Below are positions 17,630 through 25,602 of a stretch of 39,630 nucleotides of DNA, in pieces. The notes beneath the pieces are model-generated. The model ran no database searches and was not told the origin of the DNA. It saw only the letters and a list, made by a program, of their open reading frames with translations. Each line of letters starts with the position of its first letter. Position 1 is the first letter of the stretch. The stretch lies in IMG/VR virus record IMGVR_UViG_3300022872_000013, positions 1 to 39,630 of that record; one strand, 5' to 3'. Made by a program: the position numbers and the translations under genes. This DNA is from a virus.

Positions 17630-17946
17630 TAGATTTCACCTCCTTCTTGAGAGTGTTTCATTTTAAGTACACTTGCTTCTTGGTATTTTTGCTGCTCTTC
17701 AAGTGTTCTGAGTCGTTGTGGAAGTTCCAAGAAAACTTCCGTAACTCTTAACTGTGTACTAATTCTTACTGAGAGTGCTTTGATTTCTTCCGCCGACAGC
17801 TTAGTGGTGTCAAATCTTGCCCAGTTAAATGCTTCCCTCTGAAGATTCTTGAGCATTTCCACTACCGGCTGGAACTCCTCCTTGAGCCATAGCTCCTGAA
17901 GGGACACTCGATACGGTATTAGATCCTCGATTTTGTTGATTTCCAT
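17629..17946 (-). CDS. Small helical protein nested in portal tail, 105 aa
   Basis: Start chosen at MEINKIEDLIPYRVSLQELW, with GGAG 6 bases upstream; earlier in-frame codons lie deep in the portal gene and encode an implausible Cys/basic stretch. The protein is helical and charged (SAEEIKALSVRISTQLRVTE, then QRLRTLEEQQKYQEASVLKM). Its first 122 bases overlap the portal 3' end in a different frame. Not recognised. Position between portal and scaffold suggests a head-assembly chaperone or connector factor. Confidence 0.6.
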   Translation of the reverse strand: MEINKIEDLIPYRVSLQELWLKEEFQPVVEMLKNLQREAFNWARFDTTKLSAEEIKALSVRISTQLRVTEVFLELPQRLRTLEEQQKYQEASVLKMKHSQEGGEI

Positions 17947-19804
17947 TGCCTGCTCCTGCTCCTGCTTGTGCCTGCATTTGCTGCATAGCGGTTTCAATAA
18001 TCTGTGACACGTCAGGAAGCAACGCATCAGGATTATCACGGTTAAAGTTACGCGCCAAGGTCATAGCAGAGACTCTTGTCGCAAGAAGCATATCCAGATA
18101 ATACTTCTTCAAATCTGGCGGTATGCCTTCAGAATTGATCGCTTGGATAATCTGTGCTTGACTCTGATAGAAGCGATCAAGCCTATCCGAGATGAGAATG
18201 TCATTTTGCTTTTCGAGTTCTTTGTTAGCAGATGCCGATGCTGGACGAAGACGCAGTCCTAGTGTGCCATCACGATAGAGATCTAACGCCTTCTTCAGTT
18301 TATCTGCATCTCTGCCATACTTCTTAAGCTTCTCACCAATACCAAAGTTTGAGTACATTGTGAGAAACTTGCATCCTAACTTCACATGTGCCGAGCGCAT
18401 GTCACCGGTACGAAGGTTGTTGCGATTATTCTGCTGCGCCATGACCATTGAAGTTCCAGCGGCACTGTAGATACCGCGCTTCTGATTTACAATCCCACCA
18501 CCAGTACCACCAGAAGCGGGATCAACTCCAGTACGTTCCTTGGCTATTGCCATATGAAATTGATCTGGCCCATCGCTATAACCTACATCAGCGCCGGCCT
18601 TAATGTGCTCGATCTCATCTTTACGTCCCGGCAATACAACGCCAGGAAACACATCCAGTATAGACCCAAGCTTACATTCTGGGTCCGCACGCCATACTCC
18701 CAGCATTGCCATGTTACGATTGTTAGTGCGCCAGTTATTATTGTTCGATAATTCCTTTTGCACCATGTGAATCATCTCAGCAAAACCTGTACCAAGATAA
18801 GACTCATCATCGTAGGCTAATTTCATGTCCTGATATGGGAGCATGTTCTTAGGATAGTTATTAAAAGCTACCCACAAAATCTTTTCTGTACGCTTGTGGT
18901 ATTTTGCCTGGAAAGAATACTCCTTGCCTTGGATCCAGTAAGTAAAGAATACTGTGTAGTTATACCACCGCGCTGCACCAGTATCTACGCCAGAAGAGTC
19001 AATAGAGAACTGCTCATTAATCTCCCGTTCCATCTCTGTTTCTTGAACAGCGTCAGGATTACTAAGCAATGATTCAATATCACTCTGTTTGTAGTAAGGA
19101 CTCTTCGCTTTAAGATCCTGCACTGCCCACATATCAAGAGAATCAATATGTCCAAAGAGCTTCATGTTCTCTAACTTCGGCACAGAAGGATCAAAGATAA
19201 AACGATTCAGCGGCAACAACTCAGGATGAGGACCATCGCGCTTGGTAATGATATGCTCTTCTGATTTGACTGGGCCATCTTCTTCTGAAGTACCGCCGCT
19301 CTTATACTCCATTACTACCTGTTGTTCAAACTCATATGGCGTGTAGATGATTCCTGTGCCATACTTAATCGCACTGTGAAATGCGCTCTGCTCAACCCTG
19401 TATAGGTCTAACTCATCCGGCGCATATGCCATGTCCATCAAAAAGTTTTGTACAACCTGCTTGAGTTCTTCGCCGTCTTTTCCTGGTAGGCCGCCACTCA
19501 TTGTAGCTGCCCAGAGCGGATCATACATATAAATACCACCCATGATACGAGCCAACAACTCATCTGATGCTGTACCGATGATTGGGATTACTAAGTTCGC
19601 CGCGCCCGGCCATGGCCAATCGGCTTCTTTATTCTTTGGCCGTGCCTTGTACAAGCGCACATACTCTGGCAACTTCTCAGTTCTAAAAGTCTGCAACCGT
19701 CTATCGAGATGTGCAATCTTATCCTTGATAAAATCACAAATCTCCCGATAGTTATCAGGTCCAATAAGTTCCGGCGTTACTTGCGTGGGTGGTTGATATG
19801 GCAT
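17825..19804 (-). CDS. Portal protein
   Basis: 659 residues, in the range of podovirus portals. Recognised from the N-terminal KEADWPWPGAANLVIPIIGT block, a conserved start of the portal fold, and from the helical stem and crown layout (FAEMIHMVQKELSNNNNWRT, IVNQKRGIYSAAGTSMVMAQ, LRPASASANKELEKQNDILI). A Gln/Gly/Ser low-complexity tail (from about 610) overlaps the next gene. It forms the 12-subunit ring at one capsid vertex through which DNA is packaged by the terminase encoded upstream. The ATG overlaps the stop of the preceding small gene (TAATG), so translation is probably coupled. Confidence 0.9.
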   Translation of the reverse strand: MPYQPPTQVTPELIGPDNYREICDFIKDKIAHLDRRLQTFRTEKLPEYVRLYKARPKNKEADWPWPGAANLVIPIIGTASDELLARIMGGIYMYDPLWAATMSGGLPGKDGEELKQVVQNFLMDMAYAPDELDLYRVEQSAFHSAIKYGTGIIYTPYEFEQQVVMEYKSGGTSEEDGPVKSEEHIITKRDGPHPELLPLNRFIFDPSVPKLENMKLFGHIDSLDMWAVQDLKAKSPYYKQSDIESLLSNPDAVQETEMEREINEQFSIDSSGVDTGAARWYNYTVFFTYWIQGKEYSFQAKYHKRTEKILWVAFNNYPKNMLPYQDMKLAYDDESYLGTGFAEMIHMVQKELSNNNNWRTNNRNMAMLGVWRADPECKLGSILDVFPGVVLPGRKDEIEHIKAGADVGYSDGPDQFHMAIAKERTGVDPASGGTGGGIVNQKRGIYSAAGTSMVMAQQNNRNNLRTGDMRSAHVKLGCKFLTMYSNFGIGEKLKKYGRDADKLKKALDLYRDGTLGLRLRPASASANKELEKQNDILISDRLDRFYQSQAQIIQAINSEGIPPDLKKYYLDMLLATRVSAMTLARNFNRDNPDALLPDVSQIIETAMQQMQAQAGAGAGNGNQQNRGSNTVSSVPSGAMAQGGVPAGSGNAQESSEGSI

Positions 19805-20067
19805 TAGAGGACGCCTGCGTTACTTTGAGTTGTTATCGAAGTGCCTGCAATGACTGTGGTAGTCTTTGGTGCAGTCAACTGAAGCTGCGGCGCTGGTATC
19901 GTAGCACTAAAGCTCTTGAAATCCGCAATCAGCAGACTTAAGAACTTATAAATGAATGTGTATACTACATTACCATTTGGTACAGGTAAAGCCTGTACCA
20001 AAGCCGAGGCGACAGAATTAACAACGTAGAAGATCAGTGCAAGTTGTAATGGTACTGAGATAACCAT
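19804..20067 (-). CDS. Small membrane protein, holin-like, 87 aa
   Basis: Contains a hydrophobic N-terminal segment (VPLQLALIFYVVNSVASALV) and a second near residues 36-50 (YTFIYKFLSLLIADFKSF), followed by a polar Pro/Thr tail. GTAGGAG precedes the ATG. Together with the next two small membrane proteins it forms a three-gene group between terminase and portal, a plausible holin/spanin set, but no endolysin lies beside it. Membrane location is likely; function unproven. Confidence 0.6.
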   Translation of the reverse strand: MVISVPLQLALIFYVVNSVASALVQALPVPNGNVVYTFIYKFLSLLIADFKSFSATIPAPQLQLTAPKTTTVIAGTSITTQSNAGVL

Positions 20068-20076
20068 TTCTTACTC

Positions 20077-20313
20077 CTACTTATGTATCATCGCAAAAAA
20101 AGTTGCGATAGCTACGACGGTAGCGATTACTGCTGAGCCAGCGAGAGAAAGAGCAAGAACATTTGCTTTACCATCCTTCACCGCTGTTAAAGCAGCGTTT
20201 AGAGCTTTTTCATGAGCCTTCTCACGTTCATCCATGATAGCAAGGAGATGGATCTTCAGTGTATTAAAGGTCCATCCAATTTCATTATCATGACTCTCTG
20301 AGATAGCGCTCAT
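20077..20313 (-). CDS. Small membrane protein, C-terminal anchor, 78 aa
   Basis: Start chosen at MSAISESHDNEIGWTFNTLK, with AGGAG 5-6 bases upstream; a longer frame to 20391 would run into the neighbouring gene. A charged helix (MDEREKAHEKALNAALTAVK) is followed by one C-terminal transmembrane helix (ALSLAGSAVIATVVAIATFF). This helix-then-anchor topology resembles small phage holin or anti-holin partners. Function inferred only from topology and neighbours. Confidence 0.65.
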   Translation of the reverse strand: MSAISESHDNEIGWTFNTLKIHLLAIMDEREKAHEKALNAALTAVKDGKANVLALSLAGSAVIATVVAIATFFAMIHK

Positions 20314-20321
20314 TAAAACTC

Positions 20322-20543
20322 CTAAAAATGCTTTGCTATGACTGCGGCTAGTGTGGCTAAGACACTGGCTAAAGTAGCACAACTTAGCCATACGATCGCA
20401 GCAAGTTTTGTCTCGGCGCTTGTCATTCTGGACACTAGAGAGGGTTCTCCATTTCCTTCAATCACAATACGCCTAAGCGTTCTTACATCGCTCTCGATGT
20501 CCTTAACAAGCTGACAAGGCACAGTCGCACACGTATCACCCAT
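20322..20543 (-). CDS. Small membrane protein, XhlA/holin-like topology, 73 aa
   Basis: The N-terminal half is a charged coiled-coil-like helix (LVKDIESDVRTLRRIVIEGN, then SLVSRMTSAETKL); the C-terminal half is one transmembrane helix (AAIVWLSCATLASVLATLAA). This topology matches XhlA-type holin helpers. GGGAG lies 6 bases before the ATG. It is directly downstream of the large terminase gene. Called by topology only. Confidence 0.65.
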   Translation of the reverse strand: MGDTCATVPCQLVKDIESDVRTLRRIVIEGNGEPSLVSRMTSAETKLAAIVWLSCATLASVLATLAAVIAKHF

Positions 20544-20559
20544 TCCCTGCTCCCCCGTA

Positions 20560-22431
20560 CTAGGCTGCTGCTGCCCTCATTCTTTGAGCAAACAGTGACT
20601 TCTGCTTTAACATAAAATCATCGACACGTTCTTGTGAAACTTTGTCAAATTTCCAAATCTGAGGACCATAAGAGAGAACATCAAGCAAGTCAATAAGACC
20701 TTTCCGTTGCCCATATTGTTCTACTTCTTCTTTGAACTCGGTACAATTATTCGTGTCTAACCAAAGTTCATGGCGCTCTACGATTGGAATGAAATTTTCA
20801 ATTCGTTCTGCTTTAGCGTTTGCGTTCTGTGGAGTCTTGAGAGGAAGAAACTGGATACCAACAAGCTCTGGATGATCGTGCTTGTGTTCTTCGACGAAGT
20901 AGTTTAGATGATAAAGCAAATACTTCTGTGCTGCCACTGCTTCGACGTAGACAACACGAAGCTTCCATTTGACTGCGAGAAAAAATATCTGCTTAACAAA
21001 ATCATCTATAGGACAAGCTTTGGCCCATTGATCGAGTAAGTAAACTCTGCGAGGATCACGCTCTACTCCAGTAACCGCAATAGCATGACGGCACCGACCG
21101 TCTTTGCCGGCTTCTTGGCCTAAGTGTGAACCTCCGTGATTCGGATCAACTGTCATATAACGATCCAGATTGCGTGGAAAGACATCTTTTATTACATCGC
21201 CTTCTGCTACATGATGACGAATGACAATGCGATACTGCTGAGGATGAGAAGTCTCAAAGTATCTGCTAACTATCGAAGATTCCTTCGGCACCGCCAATGC
21301 ACCAGTTACTTTTTCAAAGTTAAAATAGCGAAAATCCGCCATATTAAACTTGGCTTTAGAAGGATCAATAGGATAGTTAAGAAACTGACAAGAAAAATGA
21401 TAGCTGCCAAGACGGCGCTTCCAGCGTAGTAACTTCTCCCGTGTGAAAGCCTCTGGGAATATTGGATCACCGAAAGGATGAAGAGAGCAACAACCACCCA
21501 GAGCGGAATGAGTAGTCCAACTAAAATAAGGCTCTTCCTGACGTATGTGCGAATTGAGGTCATCATGCGACCACCTGTTACCTACGACTATCTCGTCAAA
21601 GTCTCTACCGGGATTATCCGGGTCTGAATCTGTAGCACCGACCAGGATTTGATGATAATCGATTGTATCGGCCATAACAATACTGGATTTTCTGGCTTCT
21701 CTTCCCACAAGATCATCTTGCACCACGACGTTGTAATGACGTGATTGTAGGGCCGCGCCGACTCCGATAAAATCGAAAGTACCTTCTCCCTGTCCACGTC
21801 CAGCAGGAGTTCGTCTTTGATGAAGAGATTCATTTGTCCACGTCTCCTTTTCAGTTGGAATTATTTCTGGAAATAGGTGACGGAAGAATGAATTGTTTTC
21901 GTAGTGGTTTGAGATTCGGATACCCAGTTTGATTGCGTTCTTGATAGTCTCGGACACCAAGAGGATGCGTATGTCTTGGCTGTGGGTTCGACGCATCCAC
22001 TCAATGTAGAGATCAGAGTAACCAACTGAAGTAAAGAAATCTTCTTCCCGTTTGCCAAAAGGTAATGCTCTCCAAATCGAAAAGCACTCGCTGTAGACTG
22101 TACTTTTGAAATGGTCACGGGGAATCTCGATTCCTTCCTTAAGGCCATCTTTCATTACAGTAAGACACATCTGATAATGAAGATTCTTTGCTTTGTCGGA
22201 GTTCTTAGAAAAGCGATTCTTGCCCATGACAACGGTGCTGAAATAGTAAAGGTCCATCAAAGCATTAGCGCGAAAGACTTGCTTTTTCTCTGCGGCATTT
22301 TTACAAAGATCCGTGGGAATGAGATTGTAACCAAGAATAGTAGAACGCGGCACGAAGGTATCCCCAGTCTCTCCTACTTCAAGAGTCCTGAGGATATCTC
22401 GCACCGTTTGTTCTATTTCACGTTGGCTCAT
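20560..22431 (-). CDS. terL: Terminase large subunit
   Basis: 623 residues. The ATPase half has a divergent P-loop (IPRDHFKST, residues about 103-111) and Walker B VVVQDDLV with the paired acids needed for ATP hydrolysis. The nuclease half has the RNase H-like acidic residues: YMTVDPNHGG, VYVEAVA and DLLDVLSYG. It is the motor that packages DNA through the portal and cuts the concatemer. The ATG overlaps the preceding stop codon (ATGA). Length and motif order match other phage large terminases. The packaging mode (cos, headful, terminal repeats) cannot be read from the sequence. Confidence 0.93.
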   Translation of the reverse strand: MSQREIEQTVRDILRTLEVGETGDTFVPRSTILGYNLIPTDLCKNAAEKKQVFRANALMDLYYFSTVVMGKNRFSKNSDKAKNLHYQMCLTVMKDGLKEGIEIPRDHFKSTVYSECFSIWRALPFGKREEDFFTSVGYSDLYIEWMRRTHSQDIRILLVSETIKNAIKLGIRISNHYENNSFFRHLFPEIIPTEKETWTNESLHQRRTPAGRGQGEGTFDFIGVGAALQSRHYNVVVQDDLVGREARKSSIVMADTIDYHQILVGATDSDPDNPGRDFDEIVVGNRWSHDDLNSHIRQEEPYFSWTTHSALGGCCSLHPFGDPIFPEAFTREKLLRWKRRLGSYHFSCQFLNYPIDPSKAKFNMADFRYFNFEKVTGALAVPKESSIVSRYFETSHPQQYRIVIRHHVAEGDVIKDVFPRNLDRYMTVDPNHGGSHLGQEAGKDGRCRHAIAVTGVERDPRRVYLLDQWAKACPIDDFVKQIFFLAVKWKLRVVYVEAVAAQKYLLYHLNYFVEEHKHDHPELVGIQFLPLKTPQNANAKAERIENFIPIVERHELWLDTNNCTEFKEEVEQYGQRKGLIDLLDVLSYGPQIWKFDKVSQERVDDFMLKQKSLFAQRMRAAAA

Positions 22432-22697
22432 TGCAAACTTTCTACAACTGAGTAAACTGGTTTTTCGACACTCACTCTTAGAGGAGTCAGCGGTCTGTTA
22501 AACGTCAAGAGAGTCACATAAAAACGAGCGCCAAAAAATATCGCCAATCGTGCTCTCCAACTTAACTTCCAGCAAGTGACAACTTCTCCATCTGGAGTCC
22601 TACTTGCTGGAAGAGGAATATACTCAGGTTGATCCTCTGCATAAACTACCGATTCCAGTAATTCAATCTTAGGATCAATCGGTATAAGAATTTTCAT
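22428..22697 (-). CDS. Conserved small phage protein next to terminase, 89 aa
   Basis: Start chosen at MKILIPIDPKIELLESVVYA, which has AGGAG upstream; a longer frame starts 14 codons earlier without a good site. The core CWKLSWRARLAIFFGARFYV followed by LTFNRPLTPLRVS matches a small protein I have seen repeatedly beside phage terminases ('C-W-x-L-S-x-x-E/A-R ... F-x-R-P-L-x-P'). Function unknown. It overlaps the terL start by 4 bases. Confidence 0.7.
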   Translation of the reverse strand: MKILIPIDPKIELLESVVYAEDQPEYIPLPASRTPDGEVVTCWKLSWRARLAIFFGARFYVTLLTFNRPLTPLRVSVEKPVYSVVESLQ

Positions 22698-22787
22698 TTC
22701 TGCTCCTGAAAATGAGTTTAACTTCCGGTGGCGCTTCACGCCGCAGATGGCATCACAGTAGTTGCAAAGGTCTCTGTTGTTACTTGA

Positions 22788-23324
22788 TTAAACCTTGCTT
22801 ATACCAAGCGTAGGATTCGCATCGACTGCCTTGTTCCACTGATTCTTTTGCTGAGACACTGGAGAATGAAAAAGGCTGCGCTCAAATCCTGGCACAAGCG
22901 TCTGGACTTTGGCTGTGGTCTTCGATGCTACGTGAGCTTGAAACATAGCAGTTGTCTCTTCTGGTGTCGCAGCTTCGTCTTCAGCTACAGCGGCGGTTGA
23001 AGTTGTCGTAACTGCTGAGTTAGCTGTAACAATCCCAATGATGGTCGTAATACCTGCCAAGATGAGATTGCCGTAAACGACATAAGCAGTTGGAATAGGC
23101 AGAGCATCGAAGACTGTCTCGAAAGCATCTAGAGCTTCGATAACATCCTGTGCAACTGTTCCTGAAGTCCAATTTGTCAACGCAGCCGCAGCCGTTTTAT
23201 AAGCTGTAAGCGCTGCAATACCTTCGGTTGTATTTGCGAGATTAAGTGCGGTAAGAAGCGACTGAAGCTCTGGCTCAAGACCAGTCATCAATGCTCCTAC
23301 GGTTTCTGCTGCTTTTTTGCACAT
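22788..23324 (-). CDS. Putative membrane-associated protein, 178 aa
   Basis: AAGGAG precedes the ATG. Residues 1-80 are Ala/Thr/Leu-rich helices; residues about 82-105 (YVVYGNLILAGITTIIGIVT) form a probable transmembrane helix; the C-terminus is polar and basic (SQQKNQWNKAVDANPTLGIS). It resembles the 87 aa membrane protein further along the operon in the 'LPIPTAYVVYGNL' / 'LPVPNGNVVYTFI' stretch, so the two may be related. Function unknown. Confidence 0.65.
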   Translation of the reverse strand: MCKKAAETVGALMTGLEPELQSLLTALNLANTTEGIAALTAYKTAAAALTNWTSGTVAQDVIEALDAFETVFDALPIPTAYVVYGNLILAGITTIIGIVTANSAVTTTSTAAVAEDEAATPEETTAMFQAHVASKTTAKVQTLVPGFERSLFHSPVSQQKNQWNKAVDANPTLGISKV

Positions 23325-23335
23325 TTTGCTGCTCC

Positions 23336-23422
23336 TTAGTCAATGTTAGTTGTCATACATTCTACCCAGTACAGCCACTCAAAACACGGAGGACCGAAAA
23401 TTGGGCTAAACACGTCTCTCAT
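23336..23422 (-). CDS. Possible 28 aa peptide gene
   Basis: The gap between the two larger genes holds a short frame, MRDVFSPIFGPPCFEWLYWV then eight more residues, with GGGAG about 8 bases before the ATG. Its composition (Pro, Cys, Trp) is peptide-like, not random-looking. A shorter 15 aa frame just upstream also has GGAG. Neither can be proven at this length. Confidence 0.3.
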   Translation of the reverse strand: MRDVFSPIFGPPCFEWLYWVECMTTNID

Positions 23423-23512
23423 CGTAAGCGCTCCCACAAGAAAGCATCTTCATAGTCTCCATAAAAATCTGGCACATACTGCGGAACTGAGAGTTTCTTT
23501 TTGAATCTCCAT

Positions 23513-24241
23513 CTAGTTCACCGTTCCATCTGTAGGAAGAATCTCCAGAAGTTGCGCATCGAACTCGCCAGTTTCCGCGGCATCCTCTAGAGACTTGAGT
23601 GCTGCTTCTTGGTCGATAGCGCTAAGTGTGTGCGAGTTTGAGAATTCTGTGTTCGCCGCCACTGCAATAGCAGAATGTTCCGAGCCACCTAGCGGAGGCG
23701 CTATGCCACGAATAGCACTGATGATGCTTCGAGAAGCCTCATCTGCTTTCTCGAAGTCGAACATATCTACTGGCTTTACTTCTGTCTTAGATATTTTGGC
23801 GAACGAACCTTCACGATCAAGGATGTCTTGAGCCAAAGCAACTTTATGCTTGCGCTCAGCAAGAGTGGTTCCTTGTGATTGGACTTCATTCGCCAAAACT
23901 TGGAGTGCTGCTGGGAGCATTTGAGTGAGCATCTCGCGGCGCTGGCTCTTAATCATTTCCAGATTAGAGTCCATGTCGATGATTATGCCGTGGGTGATTT
24001 TAATGCGAGCGTTGAGGTAGTCGGCGGACTTTTTGATATAGCGTAGACGCTGTACAGAGACACAGAGCATCGAAGCTATCGCAGCTTCACCAAATCCAGC
24101 AGCTTCGAGACGTACAATCTTCTCAAGACGCTGCAACTTCTTGAACATGTTCTTCTGCGCTGGCTTAGAACCAAGACGCCCGGTCTTAGGATTGAGCGAG
24201 CCACCGTAGTGTAGGTGTCCGAAATTTGAGGAGGATGCCAT
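23513..24241 (-). CDS. Terminase small subunit-like protein
   Basis: 242 residues. Contains a helix-turn-helix-like segment, GFGEAAIASMLCVSVQRLRY, followed by a charged helix (KKSADYLNARIKITHGIIID) and a long acidic C-terminal region. Small terminases combine an N-terminal DNA-binding helix-turn-helix with an oligomerisation helix and a tail that contacts the large subunit; the position shortly before terL fits. The ATG overlaps the preceding stop. Alternative: another DNA-binding regulator. No direct sequence match claimed. Confidence 0.65.
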   Translation of the reverse strand: MASSSNFGHLHYGGSLNPKTGRLGSKPAQKNMFKKLQRLEKIVRLEAAGFGEAAIASMLCVSVQRLRYIKKSADYLNARIKITHGIIIDMDSNLEMIKSQRREMLTQMLPAALQVLANEVQSQGTTLAERKHKVALAQDILDREGSFAKISKTEVKPVDMFDFEKADEASRSIISAIRGIAPPLGGSEHSAIAVAANTEFSNSHTLSAIDQEAALKSLEDAAETGEFDAQLLEILPTDGTVN

Positions 24242-24495
24242 TATTTCCGCGCCGCCTGTTTCTTGTGTTCAGATTGAGCTGCTTTATAGGAATGACCTTG
24301 CTTCTTGGCCTTAGCTGTCGAGTCTTGCTGTCTGCGAAAAGAAGCATTAGCGTCTTGGACCATCTTATCAGCATAAGCATGATCCGTAGTATCTTTCTTG
24401 AGCGAGGGCGTGGGAATAGACTCTATAAAACGCCGAGCCTTATTCACTCCACTGATGATCGAATCTGCAAGATCACTACCTGTGTCTGTCATCAT
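24241..24495 (-). CDS. Hypothetical protein, 84 aa
   Basis: Starts MMTDTGSDLADSIISGVNKA; the second Met is an equally good start. The C-terminal half is strongly basic and polar (SFRRQQDSTAKAKKQGHSYK, ending AARK), suggesting nucleic-acid contact or intrinsic disorder. The ATG overlaps the previous stop (ATGA). Not recognised. Confidence 0.6.
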   Translation of the reverse strand: MMTDTGSDLADSIISGVNKARRFIESIPTPSLKKDTTDHAYADKMVQDANASFRRQQDSTAKAKKQGHSYKAAQSEHKKQAARK

Positions 24496-24689
24496 TTACC
24501 ATCCGCACCCTTAAAGCGTTTGAGAGTTTTGTCATGTCGTTGGATTCTGGATGCTTCGAGTGGCTCTACAGCGTTGGTATCTGTAGGAGTGGGTTTTTCT
24601 ACCGTGGAAGGTTTTCGTGGGAAGCTTTTGTGCTTCGTGCGTGGGCCACCGCCGACGCTAGTGTGAATCTTAATCTCAGACTCTGCCAT
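24492..24689 (-). CDS. Basic, disordered small protein, 65 aa
   Basis: Lys/Pro/Thr-rich throughout (GGGPRTKHKSFPRKPSTVEK, then HDKTLKRFKGADGK). AAGGAGAAG lies about 11 bases before the ATG. Low-complexity and positively charged, so possibly disordered or nucleic-acid binding. Function unknown. Confidence 0.55.
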   Translation of the reverse strand: MAESEIKIHTSVGGGPRTKHKSFPRKPSTVEKPTPTDTNAVEPLEASRIQRHDKTLKRFKGADGK

Positions 24690-24880
24690 TAGGATTCTTC
24701 TCCTTCGCGGTTTCGAGACTCCAGAAGCCCTGTGTAGTTGGAGAAATGCGCCGAAAGTGCGCGGCGAAGAGGACTAGGATCGTAAGAATGTACGAAAGTC
24801 GCCTTCAGTTTCTCGAAGGTCACATCTCCTCCGTCGATATTCTCATACACATTTTGTGTACTTGTGCACTTCGAGTCCAT
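24689..24880 (-). CDS. First gene of leftward operon, 63 aa (or 44 aa)
   Basis: Two starts are possible. The ATG at 24880 has no ribosome site and sits about 6 bases after the -10 box of the operon promoter, so the mRNA would be leaderless. The GTG at 24823 has GGAGGAG 4-6 bases upstream and would give 44 residues (VTFEKLKATFVHSYDPSPLR onward) behind a 57-base leader. The second looks more like other genes here. Protein is small and mixed-charge; not recognised. Confidence 0.5.
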   Translation of the reverse strand: MDSKCTSTQNVYENIDGGDVTFEKLKATFVHSYDPSPLRRALSAHFSNYTGLLESRNREGEES

Positions 24881-24886
24881 GTTTTA

Positions 24887-24916
24887 AGTGTACCACGTCT
24901 CCGGCGGCGGCGTCAA
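24887..24916 (-). promoter_or_regulatory. Promoter of the leftward operon
   Basis: On the minus strand TTGACG (-35, 24911-24916), an 18-base spacer and TACACT (-10, 24887-24892) precede the first leftward gene. Only sigma70-like promoter I see for the 24 kb leftward operon. The expected start site is at or next to the ATG at 24880. Confidence 0.6.
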
Positions 24917-25226
24917 GTGTATGCGAGCTAATTCGTGGGCGAAAAATACTCATTCTCAGGCGCATACAACTCCGCATGTACGCGTGGGCGCATGTACATA
25001 GCACAACTCTACTCACACCACACCCACGCATATACGCATGTTTGTGCGCATGTTCTAGCATGTACATTCAATCATAGTAGAAGCTGTAGTTTCAGAATTT
25101 CTGAAAAAATTAGTAGGAGCGTCCCCCCACCTTCATTCACGAGGATGGAATTTTTGAGGCGGAGGAAACATAAAGCGGTGGGTGAGTAGATGAGTATGGG
25201 AGTACATGAGTACAGAGTGTGCGCTT

Positions 25227-25248
25227 GTGTTTACTAGAGAGTAAACAC
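25227..25248. promoter_or_regulatory. Operator-like inverted repeat
   Basis: Perfect 8-bp arms GTGTTTAC and GTAAACAC around TAGAGA. It shares the GTTTA half-site with the palindrome AGTTTAATGTTAAACT 14 bases later (25262-25277), so the pair may bind one repressor. Confidence 0.4.
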
Positions 25249-25261
25249 TACAGGTAGATAT

Positions 25262-25277
25262 AGTTTAATGTTAAACT
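25262..25277. promoter_or_regulatory. Operator-like palindrome
   Basis: AGTTTAA/TTAAACT with a 2-base centre, too tight to fold as RNA, so more likely a protein-binding site. Candidate second operator beside the inverted repeat at 25227-25248. Confidence 0.4.
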
Positions 25278-25486
25278 TGTTGAAAATAGTTGTGCGCAGA
25301 GAGTGAAACTGAGCTACACTTTAAGAGTGGAAGGAAACATAAGACACTTCCATACGGCTCAGGCCACGGTAATGATTAGGTTATATGTTGACAATTGAAT
25401 GGACAAGCGCACAGAGGTGAATACGTGTAATGCGTATGTGTGGAAACACTCTGACTCTCAGAGGTGCGCGCACAGTCTAAGGTAGG

Positions 25487-25602
25487 CTGTGCTAGGCTCA
25501 TGTACAATCACTGAGCATAGACGCGGTGAAGTATGCAATCCGCTGTTAACATGTTACAGCATTGTTACGACTCATAAGCTGTAGAGAGTGAGCCTAGCAC
25601 AG
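25487..25602 (+). ncRNA. Structured leader candidate 1
   Basis: Closed by a perfect 14-bp stem, CTGTGCTAGGCTCA (25487-25500) with TGAGCCTAGCACAG (25589-25602). Inside lie GCGG/CCGC (25523-25544) and GCTG-T-TAACATGTTA-CAGC (25542-25560), which share two bases and are alternatives; TAACATGTTA is itself a 10-bp palindrome. A 10-base direct repeat, GCACAGTCTA, occurs at 25470 and 25597. The first rightward gene begins 30 bases later. Folded RNA leader or paired protein-binding sites are both possible. Confidence 0.4.

Larger units (their letters stand above)
24917..25486. other. Divergent non-coding region with palindromes
   Basis: No convincing gene in these 570 bases between the divergent arms. 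It holds three copies of GCATGTAC (24974, 24990, 25058); a perfect hairpin or operator GTGTTTAC/GTAAACAC (25227-25248); a near-perfect palindrome AGTTTAATGTTAAACT (25262-25277); a weak hairpin TTTCAGA/TCTGAAA (25090-25106); and, at 25449-25473, CTCTGA/TCAGAG followed at once by the palindrome GTGCGCGCAC. TTGACA at 25388 lacks a -10 box. The palindromes look like operators for divergent transcription control. Confidence 0.5.

Noticed and set aside
24843-25189. Several 60-85 aa frames on both strands
   Set aside because: His/Cys/Tyr-rich translations of the repeated CATG words in the divergent region; no ribosome sites.
25315-25320. TACACT followed by TTTAAGAGTGG as a -10 box
   Set aside because: Resembles the 28851 promoter, but the best -35 (TTGTGC, 19-base spacer) is too weak to call.
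25388-25393. TTGACA as a -35 box
   Set aside because: No acceptable -10 hexamer 15-19 bases downstream.
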